Positions 33,611 through 42,348 of a DNA stretch of 52,418 bases are shown one piece after another. The notes below the pieces were generated by a model. That model made no database searches. It was not told the origin of the DNA and saw nothing but the letters and a program-made list of their open reading frames with translations. The position numbers and the translations under genes were made by a program. Source of the stretch: Micrococcaceae bacterium (lineage in GTDB: Bacteria; Actinomycetota; Actinomycetes; Actinomycetales; Micrococcaceae); the NCBI GenBank assembly GCA_025465475.1, contig JAODMR010000033.1, positions 1-52,418 on the forward strand. Direction: 5' to 3'. The first letter of the stretch is position 1. Each line of letters opens with the position of its first letter.

Positions 33611-33954
33611 GTACATCCTTTGGCATACGGGGACACCGTTGTGCCCGCAGTACAGCCATGATTGCACGCGGGCTGCACGGGCAGGACTTCGAGGCAGGAA
33701 TGTGACGACCCCGCGACCCGGGCCAGGGCCCGGCGCGTCAGGTGGGGCTTTCGCGCCGCCGTCGGGCTTTTGGGCCGCCGTCGGGCCTTTGGGCCCTAGC
33801 CATAGAGTTTCGCGGGCTTCCTCGCCATGGCCTGTATCAAGCTGCACCACTTTGGGCCCCAGACACGGCGTGTCGTGGGGGTTCAGGTCCTCAAACGGCT
33901 CAAAACGGTGCAGCTTGATACGCCGGTTGGCTGTACGACGGCGGGCCGCGTCGA
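33611..33954. other. Intergenic region between the thioesterase promoter side and the GntR gene end
   Basis: 344 bases without a credible gene. It contains the thioesterase promoter region, a GGGCCGCCGTCGGGC-type local duplication near 33755-33792, and the long inverted repeat listed at 33834-33921. Antisense and sense frames here show no conserved protein features. Confidence 0.5.
33834..33921. repeat. 15-bp perfect inverted repeat (about 25 bp imperfect arms)
   Basis: GTATCAAGCTGCACC (33834-33848) is exactly complementary to 33907-33921, 58 bases apart. Inward of these the arms continue as ACTTTGGGCC and GTTTTGAGCC, matching at 7 of 10 positions. A small GACACGGCGTGTC palindrome (33861-33873) sits near the centre. 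It follows the stop of the GntR gene and could form a large terminator-like stem, or be a miniature mobile-type repeat. Confidence 0.65.
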
Positions 33955-34677
33955 CTACGGGGCCTCCGTCGGCTCCACGGGCTCCGTCCGTTCCACCCGG
34001 AGCCTGCGTCTGGAGTTGGACAGGTGGCTGCGCATGGCTGCTGAGGCGGCCAACCCGTCACGGTCCGCAATGGCCGCGGAAATGGATTCGTGTTCGTGGA
34101 CGACCTGTTCAAAGGAGTCCCGGGCGTAATGCTCGCCGCCGGTCAGCAGCCGTGTCCGGGGCATGGCGATCATGGTCTGCCCCAGGCCAGCCAGGCAGTT
34201 CGTGTAAAAAGGGTTCCCGGAGGCTGCCGCTATAAGCCGATGGAACTCATAATCCGCCCTCATCGCCTGTGCGGGATGCCCGGCGCCCCGGCTGAATTCC
34301 TCCAGCGCCTGCCCAATGGCGTGCAACTGCCGCTCCGAGCGGTTCCCGGCCGCCAGGGCTGCCGCTTCCGTTTCGACGCCGATCCGAAACTCCAGCAGGT
34401 GCAGGTGGTCCCTGAGGGTGACCACCTCCGGGGTGGGTTGATCCGAAGTCCTGCCCCTCGGCGGCGGGGTCAGGGCGAAACTGCCCCGCCCCCGTTCTGT
34501 CTGCACCAGGCCCTCGGCCTGTAGCCGGGTGAGCGCAGCCCGCACGACGGTACGACTGACACCGAACTCCCCGATGAGGGCACTCTCGCTGGGAAGTTTT
34601 TCACCTGGCCGGATGTCACCCTCCACAATGCGGGCGCGAAGATCCGTCGCGAGTTCCAGGGTCAGGTTCCGGGTCAA
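33955..34677 (-). CDS. GntR-family regulator, FadR/FCD subfamily
   Basis: A 240-residue regulator. The N-terminal winged helix (LRARIVEGDIRPGEKLPSES, then GVSRTVVRAALTRLQAEGLV) is followed by an all-helical FCD ligand domain (about 85-225). Start TTG 34677 overlaps the TGA of the dehydratase gene as TTGA, so it is translated by coupling. It probably senses a galactarate-pathway acid and represses the operon through the operator at 35849-35876. The operator matches the FadR-subfamily pattern. Confidence 0.88.
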   Translation of the reverse strand: MTRNLTLELATDLRARIVEGDIRPGEKLPSESALIGEFGVSRTVVRAALTRLQAEGLVQTERGRGSFALTPPPRGRTSDQPTPEVVTLRDHLHLLEFRIGVETEAAALAAGNRSERQLHAIGQALEEFSRGAGHPAQAMRADYEFHRLIAAASGNPFYTNCLAGLGQTMIAMPRTRLLTGGEHYARDSFEQVVHEHESISAAIADRDGLAASAAMRSHLSNSRRRLRVERTEPVEPTEAP

Positions 34678-35807
34678 GGCTTCGCGCCGAAGTCAACCGT
34701 CTCGGTGGTCCACGCCCGCGCCTGATCACTCAGCGTCACTCCGAGCCCCGGCCGGTCCGGAACGATCATGCGGCCTGCCTTGGTTTCGAGGCGTTCGTTG
34801 AACAGCGGATCCAGCCAGTCGAAGTGCTCCACCCACGGCTCACGCGGGTAGGCCGCGGCCAGGTGCAGGTGAATTTCCATGGCGAAGTGGGGGGCCAGGC
34901 CCAGGCCGCGCTCGTCGGCAAGTGCGGCGAGGCGGAGGAACTGTGTAATGCCGCCCACGCGCGGGGCGTCCGGCTGGATGATGTCACAACCATTGGCCGC
35001 CATGAGGCCTTTATGTTCGGCCACGGAAGCGAGCATCTCACCGGTGGCAATGGGGGTGTCCAGCACCTGGGCGAGGTGGGCGTGACCTTCGAAGTCGTAC
35101 GCGTCCAACGGTTCCTCGATCCAGACCAGGTTGAATTCCTCCAGCCGCCGACCCATGCGGAGGGCCGTGGCCCGGTCCCACTGCTGATTGGCGTCCACCA
35201 TCAGGGGAACGTCCCAGCCGATGTGTTCCCGGATGCCGGCCACGCGGCGGAGGTCCTCCTTGCTGTCGGGAAGGCCGACCTTGATCTTGATGCCGCCGAT
35301 GCCTTCGTCGATGGATTGGCTGGCGCGGGCTTTGACTTCATCCAGGCTGGCGTTCAGAAAGCCGCCGGACGTGTTGTAGGTCTGCACGGAGTCGCGGTAG
35401 GAGCCCAGTAGTTTGGCCAGAGGTAGGCCTGCCCGCTTGGCTTTGAGGTCATAGAGGGCGACGTCGACAGCGGCCAGTGCCTGGGTGGCAACGCCGGAGC
35501 GGCCAACGGACGCACCCGCCCAGAGGAGTTTTGTGTAGAGCTTGCCGATGTCGTTGGGGTCTTCCCCGATCAAGCCCTGGGCCACTTCCTTGGCATGGGC
35601 GTATTGGGCTGGACCGCCGGCGCGCTTGGAGTAGCTGAAACCAAGACCGGCATGACCCTGTTCGGTGATGATTTCCGCAAAGAGGAATACCACTTCCGTC
35701 ATGGGTTTCTGGCGGCCGGTGAACACCTTGGCATCACTGATCGGCACGGCCAGCGGAAGGCGCGCGGTGGAAAGCTGGACGTGCCGGATGAGATCGACGG
35801 TACTCAT
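34674..35807 (-). CDS. L-talarate/galactarate dehydratase (enolase superfamily)
   Basis: A 377-residue mandelate-racemase-group enzyme. It has SDAKVFTGRQKP, GFSYSKRAGG and YTKLLWAGASVGRSG, which match from memory the Salmonella L-talarate/galactarate dehydratase almost word for word. Active-site residues are Lys174/Lys176 (GIKIKVG), Asp205, Glu231 and Glu257 (metal), and His307 (APHFAMEIH). It dehydrates hexarates to 5-keto-4-deoxyglucarate-type products. Start ATG 35807 has CCGAAGGAGACCC upstream. It is first in a two-gene operon with the GntR regulator. No downstream aldolase is in the window. Confidence 0.9.
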   Translation of the reverse strand: MSTVDLIRHVQLSTARLPLAVPISDAKVFTGRQKPMTEVVFLFAEIITEQGHAGLGFSYSKRAGGPAQYAHAKEVAQGLIGEDPNDIGKLYTKLLWAGASVGRSGVATQALAAVDVALYDLKAKRAGLPLAKLLGSYRDSVQTYNTSGGFLNASLDEVKARASQSIDEGIGGIKIKVGLPDSKEDLRRVAGIREHIGWDVPLMVDANQQWDRATALRMGRRLEEFNLVWIEEPLDAYDFEGHAHLAQVLDTPIATGEMLASVAEHKGLMAANGCDIIQPDAPRVGGITQFLRLAALADERGLGLAPHFAMEIHLHLAAAYPREPWVEHFDWLDPLFNERLETKAGRMIVPDRPGLGVTLSDQARAWTTETVDFGAKP

Positions 35808-35848
35808 GGGTCTCCTTCGGAATTGGGGCAACGCTGCCCACTCACTTA

Positions 35849-35876
35849 TATTACAAGCCTCATCTTGTAATACAAG
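35849..35876. promoter_or_regulatory. FadR-type GntR operator upstream of the dehydratase
   Basis: CTTGTAATACAAG (35864-35876) is a perfect palindrome and fits the FadR-subfamily pattern TNGTNNNACNA. TATTACAAG at 35849-35857 is complementary to CTTGTAATA at 35864-35872, making a second nested repeat. The site lies in the AT-rich stretch about 45 bases upstream of the dehydratase start and in the divergent gap toward the monooxygenase gene. Confidence 0.65.
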
Positions 35877-36004
35877 TGAAAAATGCAGCCAAGGGCAGCT
35901 TCGGCTAGTGGCTGCAGAAATATCCGGGCCGCCGTCGTCGTTGCCAAGAGTGACACCGGAACCCATCGGATTCCGGTTTGCACCTACGAAAGGCCGGCTG
36001 TCCC

Positions 36005-36994
36005 GTGACTGTTCCCCTGTCCATCCTTGATCTTGCAACCATCGGCCCCGGCCAAACCGCGGCGGAAAGCTTCGCCGGGAGCGTCGCGATGGCGCAAAGG
36101 GCGGAACAGTTGGGCTACCGGCGGATCTGGTACGCCGAGCATCACAACATGTCCTCCATCGCTTCGTCCGCCACCAGTGTCCTCATTGCTCACATCGCTG
36201 CGCACACCAGCACCATCCGGCTTGGCTCCGGCGGCGTGATGCTGCCCAACCACTCCCCGCTGACGATCGCCGAGCAGTTCGGGACCCTGGCCACCTTGCA
36301 CCCGGACAGGATTGACCTGGGCCTGGGGAGGGCTCCCGGCAGTGACCAAAACACCATGCGGGCATTGCGACGGGATCCCATGTCAGCTGACAGTTTCCCC
36401 CAGGACGTCCTCGAACTGCAGGGTTACCTCACCGGGCCCACCCGTATTCCCAACGTCGAGGCCACTCCAGGCAAGGGCACGAACGTTCCGTTGTACATCC
36501 TGGGATCGTCGCTGTTCGGGGCGCAGTTGGCGGCTCAGCTCGGACTGCCGTACGCGTTTGCCTCCCACTTTGCGCCAGCGGCACTGCAGGACGCAGTCGC
36601 AACATACAGGCGCAACTTCAAACCGTCCGACCAGCTGGCGGAGCCGTACGTCATTGCAGGAGTGAATGTGGTGGCAGCGGATTCGGCAGGTGAGGCACAG
36701 GAGATGTTCCGGGCCAGCCTCCGGTCCCGGGTCTCATTGTTCTTTGGGCAGGGCCGAACGTTCACGGACGAGGAAGCGGACCTGATCCTGGACTCACCGC
36801 AGGGGCAGCATATGGCCCAAATGGTGCAGTATTCAGCGGTAGGAACGCCAGACATGGTGGCGGAGTACCTGACCGAGTTCGCCGCCCACGCCGACGCTGA
36901 CGAGCTGATCGTGGCGCATCAAAGCACCGACGTCCAGTCCCGGCTGCGCTCCGTGGAGCTGACCGCCCAAGCGGCCGGCCTGGTTCCGGCCTGA
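36005..36994 (+). CDS. Luciferase-like (LLM class) flavin-dependent monooxygenase
   Basis: A 329-residue protein of the bacterial luciferase/alkanal monooxygenase-like group. Landmarks are [46 protein letters not shown] and [12 protein letters not shown]. These match the group annotated MsnO8/alpha-like LLM oxidoreductases, which use reduced FMN to oxidise small organics. The start GTG 36005 has GAAAGG about 11 bases upstream. It is divergent from the dehydratase operon and shares the intergenic operator region, but a functional link is not evident. Confidence 0.87.
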   Translation: MTVPLSILDLATIGPGQTAAESFAGSVAMAQRAEQLGYRRIWYAEHHNMSSIASSATSVLIAHIAAHTSTIRLGSGGVMLPNHSPLTIAEQFGTLATLHPDRIDLGLGRAPGSDQNTMRALRRDPMSADSFPQDVLELQGYLTGPTRIPNVEATPGKGTNVPLYILGSSLFGAQLAAQLGLPYAFASHFAPAALQDAVATYRRNFKPSDQLAEPYVIAGVNVVAADSAGEAQEMFRASLRSRVSLFFGQGRTFTDEEADLILDSPQGQHMAQMVQYSAVGTPDMVAEYLTEFAAHADADELIVAHQSTDVQSRLRSVELTAQAAGLVPA

Positions 36995-37082
36995 CGGGGG
37001 CCGCCACGGGGGCGCCTCCTGATGCGGGCTTCTGCCTGACGCGGGCGGCTGCCCGACTCAGGTCATACGGCGACTCCGGTGG

Positions 37083-38393
37083 TTACTCGCAGCCCACTCC
37101 GTCGCCGTCGCGGTCCAGCTTGGCCACGTAGCCGCGGTCACCACGACGGATGGGGGCCGCGCCGGCAGCCCGGACAGCTGCACAGTTCGCATAACTCACC
37201 CCTGCCGGCACCTGCCCGGCGGGCGCTCCTCCCGGGGCCGCCGCCACAGGAGCAGGTGCCGGCACAGCTGCCGGTTCCGGTGCGACGGCAGGAGCGGGTG
37301 CGGCGGCCGCTCCGGCAGCCGGGGCTACCGGTCCGGGTGCCGCAGCCGGCTCGCCGTCCACCGGAGGTGCCGCCGCCACAGCAGCTACCGGAGCCGGCCT
37401 GTTCGTTGGTGCCGCGATGTCGCCGCACCCCGCCAGGACGGCAGCGATCGCGTTGGCCTCCGCGGACGTCACCCACAGCTGATACGTTGCCTTCACCGAA
37501 ATCTGCCGGGCGACATAGTCACAGCGGTACGACTGGTTCGGCGGCAGCCACGTGCCAGCGTCGCCGTCGCTCTTTTGCTGGTTGGTGGGCCCATCGACGG
37601 CAAGCAGATTCAGCGGATCGTTCGCCAGGGCCAGACGCTGATCCGCTGAAAGCTGTTGCGCCCCCTTCTGCCACGCGTCGCTCAGCGCCACCACGTGATC
37701 GATCTGCACAGCGTCGCTGGTCTCGGTGCCGCGGCTAAACGCGATGGCACGGGCCGTGTACGGGTCGGCCAGCTGCCCGGTGAGGACGATGCAATTGTGC
37801 GTGCCGGACCGAAACGTCACTTCGTTGAGGTCCCGCTGCAGGATATCGTTCCGCGTGTCGCATCCGTTGTGGTCGACGTCGGCCCACGCGGGGCCGAACT
37901 GGTCCCGGGCATAACCGGTTTTGGGGGCGCGTCCCTTGACGGGAAGGGATGCCAGCAGGTCGATGGCGCGCGTTCCGTAGGCGGGTTCCTGGCCGGGAGC
38001 GAGAACTGCGGCGGAATCGACGGGCGGCGCGCTCTCAGGGTCGGTCGGAGCGGGGTCGTCGGGGTGCTCTGTTGTGGGTGCTGTGCTCATTGCCGCGCTC
38101 GGGCTGGAGGTGGCCGACGGCGTCTGCCTCCCGGCGGCACCACCGTCCACCGCCGTCGTCGATGTGCAACCGGTCACGCACAGCACCAGGGCGAGCAGCG
38201 CTGCCGCGACCGGTCGCCGCCCTGCCGCCCCCGGTCGCCGTGTCATCAGACTGGGCCGCCGCGTCATCAGAATGGACCGGCGGGTCACCGGACGGGAACC
38301 GTCAACTGCGCCGTCAGCCCGCCCTTCCCCCTCCGCAGCCGCGTGATGATGCCGGCGCGCTGAGCCGTCGGCATGGAACCTTGATGTGCGCAA
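37083..38393 (-). CDS. Exported HNH-type (DUF1524-like) nuclease with excalibur domain
   Basis: A likely lipoprotein: hydrophobic ALLALVLCVTGC gives a lipobox Cys. A Pro/Ser linker precedes a nuclease domain (VDHNGCDTRNDILQRDL, AVQIDHVVALSDAWQKGAQ, NDPLNLLAV, NQQKSDGDAGTWLPP). This is the GmrSD-C/HNH-like DUF1524 fold, with His of IDH as the likely general base. A long Ala/Pro spacer and a C-terminal excalibur domain (DRDGDGVGCE) follow. The start TTG 38393 is supported by GGGGGAAAGAA, but it gives an unusually long basic region with a repeated MTRRP; ATG 38267 is the simpler alternative. It probably degrades extracellular DNA. Confidence 0.75.
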   Translation of the reverse strand: MRTSRFHADGSARRHHHAAAEGEGRADGAVDGSRPVTRRSILMTRRPSLMTRRPGAAGRRPVAAALLALVLCVTGCTSTTAVDGGAAGRQTPSATSSPSAAMSTAPTTEHPDDPAPTDPESAPPVDSAAVLAPGQEPAYGTRAIDLLASLPVKGRAPKTGYARDQFGPAWADVDHNGCDTRNDILQRDLNEVTFRSGTHNCIVLTGQLADPYTARAIAFSRGTETSDAVQIDHVVALSDAWQKGAQQLSADQRLALANDPLNLLAVDGPTNQQKSDGDAGTWLPPNQSYRCDYVARQISVKATYQLWVTSAEANAIAAVLAGCGDIAAPTNRPAPVAAVAAAPPVDGEPAAAPGPVAPAAGAAAAPAPAVAPEPAAVPAPAPVAAAPGGAPAGQVPAGVSYANCAAVRAAGAAPIRRGDRGYVAKLDRDGDGVGCE

Positions 38394-38548
38394 TTCTTTC
38401 CCCCAAATACAGTAAGACCAGGGGAAACCCTATCCTTCGGGGAGCCTCACGCCGCACCGGACACCCTGGATCCACTGCGGGTCATTCCTGAACCTCGTAT
38501 AAGGTTGTTGGTGCTGAAACATCAGGAATGCATGGTCGAGGGGAATTT

Positions 38549-39592
38549 GTGAATAACGTGCGCGGTCCGGTCGCCGTGGCCGTTGTCGTTAGGACCAAGA
38601 ACCGCCCGGTATTCCTTGCGCGGGCACTGGCGAACGTCTTTGAGCAAACCTGGCAGGATCTGCACGTCGTCGTGGTCAACGATGGCGGGGACAAGGAGCC
38701 GGTCGAGGCCGTGGTGCAGGCCCTGGACGAACGGAACCGGTCCCGCCTGACCGTGCTGCACCATGACACCAACCAGGGCATGGAAGCCGCCTCCAACGCC
38801 GGCGTCGGCGCCAGCGACTCAACGTACCTGGCCATTCACGATGATGACGACCTGTGGGCTCCGGAATTCCTGGCCCGCACCGTCGGCTATTTGGAGGATC
38901 CCGCGCACAGGTCAGACGGCGGCGTGATGGTCCGAACGGAGCTGCGGTTCGAGACGGTCCGCGGCGGGCGCGTTGACCTTGACCGGCTCGAACCCTTTTG
39001 GCCCGACATGCGCAGCATTACGCTGGCGGACATGTTGGCGACCAACCGTGCAGTGCCGATTTCGTTCCTCTACCGGCGCGGCATGCACCAGGCAATCGGA
39101 CTGCACAACGAGGAGCTGCCCGTGGTGGGGGACTGGGACTTCCACCTGCGTTTCCTGCTGCACAGCACCATAGGCTTCATCGACGAACCGCTGGCGCAAT
39201 GGAGCCAACGTCCGAAGAACGACGGCGAGCTCGGCAACAGTGTCTTCGAACAGCTGGACGACCATGACCGCTACGATGCGATGCTCCGTGACGCCTACCT
39301 GCGGCAGGACCTCAACCGCAATGGTTTGGGCAGCATGCTGGTGCTCTCCGCCCGCCTGCTGCGCCAGGAGCAGCAGTTGGAGGCCCAGCAGCGGCAGCTG
39401 GACGAAGTGGCAGGCCGAATGGGTGAGCTCGCGGACCGGATGGACGACCTGCTGCGCAGCATGTCAGGGCTGCACGACCTGGTGTACCACCGGACCAGCG
39501 TTTCCAGCGCCATCAAACGCCCGCGTGAGGTACTACGGCGCGCCGCCGGATTGTTGGCCGCCCTGTCCCAACGACAGCAGCGCAAACCATGA
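38549..39592 (+). CDS. Glycosyltransferase family 2
   Basis: A 347-residue GT-A-fold transferase. It begins VVVRTKNRPVFLARALANVFEQTW and has the DDDD run in AIHDDDDLW that binds the metal and nucleotide sugar. The C-terminal part after about residue 260 is a predicted coiled coil (EQQLEAQQRQLDEVAGRMGEL). Start GTG 38549 has GAGGGGAATTT upstream; the earlier ATG at 38528 is weaker. It overlaps the pyruvyl-transferase gene by ATGA, so the pair probably modifies one surface glycan. Substrates unknown. Confidence 0.87.
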   Translation: MNNVRGPVAVAVVVRTKNRPVFLARALANVFEQTWQDLHVVVVNDGGDKEPVEAVVQALDERNRSRLTVLHHDTNQGMEAASNAGVGASDSTYLAIHDDDDLWAPEFLARTVGYLEDPAHRSDGGVMVRTELRFETVRGGRVDLDRLEPFWPDMRSITLADMLATNRAVPISFLYRRGMHQAIGLHNEELPVVGDWDFHLRFLLHSTIGFIDEPLAQWSQRPKNDGELGNSVFEQLDDHDRYDAMLRDAYLRQDLNRNGLGSMLVLSARLLRQEQQLEAQQRQLDEVAGRMGELADRMDDLLRSMSGLHDLVYHRTSVSSAIKRPREVLRRAAGLLAALSQRQQRKP

Positions 39593-41178
39593 TGCACATC
39601 CTGGTGCTGGCGGATCTGGGCCAGCCCGAATATCACGCCGGCGACGAAGCCATGGCCCACGCCGCCGTCGATGAGTTGACGGCCCGGCTGGACGCCCGGA
39701 TCACGGTGCTGTCCCGGGACCCGGACCAAAGCCGCTCCTTCTTTGGCACGGACGCCCTCCATACCATCCTCTTTCCCTGGCCACCCAGGGAGCGCCAGGA
39801 GCACTTCCAACGGGTGCAGCGGGCATTGGGCGGCGACCGTGCCGCACTGCCGGCCGATGACACCTTCTGGGCGGTGGAGGATGCGGTCAGGACCGCTGAC
39901 GGCGTGCTGCTGGCCGGAGGAGGCAACCTCAATTCCATCTACGGCTGGCTGCTCTATGAGCGGATTACCCTGGCCCTGCTTGCCGCCAAGTACGGCAAGC
40001 CCCTGGTCGTCAGCGGCCAGACCCTCGGGCCCGGGTTCCTCCCCGGTGAGCGGGACGATCTGGCCACGGCCCTGGGCACGGCTGCCCTGGTCGGGCTGCG
40101 GGACCCGGAATCGGCCCAACTGGTCAGCGACCTGGCCATCGCGCCGGGCCGCTCACTGCTCGTCACCGACGACGCGACCTTCCTGGCCGGGGTGGCAGCA
40201 GCGCATAACGCGGGCCGGCAGCCGCACAGTCACCGGCCCTATATTGCCGCCACCGTGGCCCCGCCGACCGAAGAGAACGACGACGGCCGGTACCTGGCGG
40301 AGCTCGCGGCGGTACTGGACACCGTAGCGGAAGCCACCGGCCTGGACATCCTGCTGGTGCCCCATGTGGGCAGCCTGAGCACGGGAAGCCTGAGCGCGGA
40401 CAGCCTGAGCGCGGACAGCAGCAGCCTTCCTGCACCTCGCGCTGACCAGCTCAGCCACCAGCAACTGGTGGAGCTGCAGCAGTCCGGCCGGATCCGAGCC
40501 CTGCCGCTGCTGCCAGCACGGGAAGTGGCGGTCGTGACCAGGGGTGCGGAGCTGGTCCTCACTTCCCGTTACCACCCCGCCGTTTTTGCCCTGGCGGCAG
40601 GTGTGCCCACTGTTGCCCTGACGGTGGACACCTACTCCGACATCCGGCTCCTGGGAGCTATGGGCAACTGGGGCATGCAGGACTTCGTGGTGCCGCTGCC
40701 GGGGCTGTACACGGGTGCCTTTTCCGCCGCCATCGATACTGCCTGGCAGCACCGCTCGTCACTGCGCGCCGGACTGCTGCAGGCGGTGCCAATGCGGCGC
40801 AGCGAAGCGGCACAGTGGTGGGACGCCGCAGCCCTGGCCCTCTCCGGAGGGAATCCGGTTACCCCGCCGTCCCTGCAGGCCCTACCGTCACTCGCAGAGG
40901 CCCTACCGGCGCTCGCAGGGGCCGTGCCGCCGTGGCAAAACGACGTCCGCAGCCTCCGCCCGTGGTTCCGGGCGCTCAGCAGCACGGCCCAGGCCCGCTG
41001 GCTGGACTTCGATCAGGCACAATCGGATCGCACGCTGCTGGAACGGGGGCTGGCGAAACTGCGGGCAGCGGATAGCCAGGACTCCAGCTTGCTCCGTCAG
41101 GCCCTGCGGGGAGCCCTGCCGGTGCGCGCCGCGGCGAAGGCGGGACGGACGTTGCGTAAGGGGCTCAACCGGGACTAG
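39589..41178 (+). CDS. Polysaccharide pyruvyl transferase family protein
   Basis: A 529-residue protein with the family start (LVLADLGQPEYHAGDEAMAHAAV) and the GGGNLNSIYGWLLYERI, VSGQTLGP and SRYHPAVFALAAGVPTVAL motifs of CsaB/WcaK-like enzymes. These transfer pyruvyl ketal groups from PEP to surface sugars. A tandem LSADSLSADS insert lies near residues 265-280. The C-terminal tail after about 430 is extra and low in conserved motifs. It is coupled to the GT2 gene. The last four bases overlap the stop of the convergent HTH gene in a shared CTAG. Confidence 0.82.
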   Translation: MMHILVLADLGQPEYHAGDEAMAHAAVDELTARLDARITVLSRDPDQSRSFFGTDALHTILFPWPPRERQEHFQRVQRALGGDRAALPADDTFWAVEDAVRTADGVLLAGGGNLNSIYGWLLYERITLALLAAKYGKPLVVSGQTLGPGFLPGERDDLATALGTAALVGLRDPESAQLVSDLAIAPGRSLLVTDDATFLAGVAAAHNAGRQPHSHRPYIAATVAPPTEENDDGRYLAELAAVLDTVAEATGLDILLVPHVGSLSTGSLSADSLSADSSSLPAPRADQLSHQQLVELQQSGRIRALPLLPAREVAVVTRGAELVLTSRYHPAVFALAAGVPTVALTVDTYSDIRLLGAMGNWGMQDFVVPLPGLYTGAFSAAIDTAWQHRSSLRAGLLQAVPMRRSEAAQWWDAAALALSGGNPVTPPSLQALPSLAEALPALAGAVPPWQNDVRSLRPWFRALSSTAQARWLDFDQAQSDRTLLERGLAKLRAADSQDSSLLRQALRGALPVRAAAKAGRTLRKGLNRD

Positions 41179-41444
41179 GCCGACGCCTTTGGCCTGCCGT
41201 GGGCGATCCCGCTCCGGCCGCTCTGCAGCTCCGGATGCTGCGGTGCACCTTCGTACGGCAGGGAGCTGCGGCGCAGGTATTCTTCCACCGCGGCCGGCGT
41301 CAACCGGTAGGACCGGCCAAAACGCAGGGCGGCCATCTGTCGTGACTCCACCAACCGATAGACGGTCATTTTTGACACGCGCATGGCTTGGGCAACTTCG
41401 GCGACTGTCAACAACTGGCTGCCTGAGGCATCTTCGGTGGGCAT
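41175..41444 (-). CDS. Excisionase-family helix-turn-helix DNA-binding protein
   Basis: An 89-residue protein. The MerR-like/excisionase winged HTH LLTVAEVAQAMRVSKMTVYRL is followed by the wing SRQMAALRFGRSYRLTPAAVEEYL. A short basic tail ends it. Chromosomal members of this family in actinobacteria often are small regulators unrelated to phage. ATG 41444 was chosen for its GGAG site; the frame further upstream is less supported. The target is unknown. Confidence 0.85.
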   Translation of the reverse strand: MPTEDASGSQLLTVAEVAQAMRVSKMTVYRLVESRQMAALRFGRSYRLTPAAVEEYLRRSSLPYEGAPQHPELQSGRSGIAHGRPKASA

Positions 41445-41507
41445 CTTCGTAACTCCAGGTCGGTTCGGACGGCAACGGATCGCCCGCTGAGCCGAGCCCT
41501 CCATTCG

Positions 41508-42248
41508 TTACGGTAGGGCCTGCTGTGACTGACGGGAACAAGTAGTTTTGCCCCCCATTAGGTAGTTGTCCCGACGATAACGCCGGTGCCCCAGCACCGT
41601 GACGACGATGGTCAGCAGGGCTGAAATGGCCAACCCCAACCACAGGTGGAGGTGCAGGGCGGCCGAACCTGCCAGTGCGCCAAGCAGGATGAGCACGATG
41701 GCCAGGGCCCTGCGGACCCAGAACTCGCTGTTGCCACCGGCGAGCCGTGAGTCAGAGGCCAGGCCGGTGATGGTGGAGGTCACGACGACGGTGGTGATCT
41801 CGGCGACCTTGAGGCGTTTTGCCGTGGCCGCCTGGATGCCCATCATCAGGGCCAGCACGGAGGTAACGATGCTCTCCAGGACGGCGTCCGCCTGCACCGG
41901 GGCCACCGCAACGAATATGGCCAATCCGGCCAGGCCGCACGCAGCGGTGAGCAGGGACGTCGAGGTGTAATGCGACCAGCCGGCAGGCGCCTTGCGCAAC
42001 ACCCGTCCGGCCAGGGCCGCACCGAGCATGAAGCAGGCCAGAGCCAGAGCGGGACGCACCACGGGCAGGCCGGTTCCACCGGCGAACGCCATGCCCAGCA
42101 GCACCACGTTGCCCGTCATGTTGCCGGTGAATACCCGGTCCAGACCGAGATAACCGACGGCGTCCACCACTCCAGTGGAGAACGTCAGGACCAGCATGAG
42201 GACCAGGTGCAGCCGGTCTGTGGCCATCCCGGCCGGACTTTTTCTCAT
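41508..42248 (-). CDS. DUF1275 (YoaK-like) membrane protein
   Basis: A 246-residue membrane protein with about six helices. FSTGVVDAVGYLGLDRVFTGNMTGNVVLLG is the diagnostic N-terminal segment, and MGIQAATAKRLKVAEITTVVVTSTITGL the central one. No biochemical function is established for the family. ATG 42248 has ACGAGGAAAA directly upstream. Divergent from the second peptide-type importer operon. Confidence 0.88.
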   Translation of the reverse strand: MRKSPAGMATDRLHLVLMLVLTFSTGVVDAVGYLGLDRVFTGNMTGNVVLLGMAFAGGTGLPVVRPALALACFMLGAALAGRVLRKAPAGWSHYTSTSLLTAACGLAGLAIFVAVAPVQADAVLESIVTSVLALMMGIQAATAKRLKVAEITTVVVTSTITGLASDSRLAGGNSEFWVRRALAIVLILLGALAGSAALHLHLWLGLAISALLTIVVTVLGHRRYRRDNYLMGGKTTCSRQSQQALP

Positions 42249-42348
42249 TTTTCCTCGTTCACATGCTTGTAATAAAGGTATACGAAACTTAGGTTGGTAA
42301 TGCGATTGTATTCAATATAGCGAAGCTTGTCCCGACCATAGGATTTTC
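42249..42348. promoter_or_regulatory. Divergent promoter region of the second peptide-type importer
   Basis: This AT-rich 100-base gap holds CTTGTAATAAAG (42266-42277), which shares nine bases with the FadR-type operator at 35864. ATTGTATTCAAT (42305-42316) is a 4-4-4 palindrome. Either could bind the GntR regulator encoded at the end of the operon. No -35/-10 pair is certain. Confidence 0.35.

Noticed and set aside
41175-41444. Prophage excisionase
   Set aside because: No integrase, attachment site or other phage gene is nearby; the family has many chromosomal regulators.
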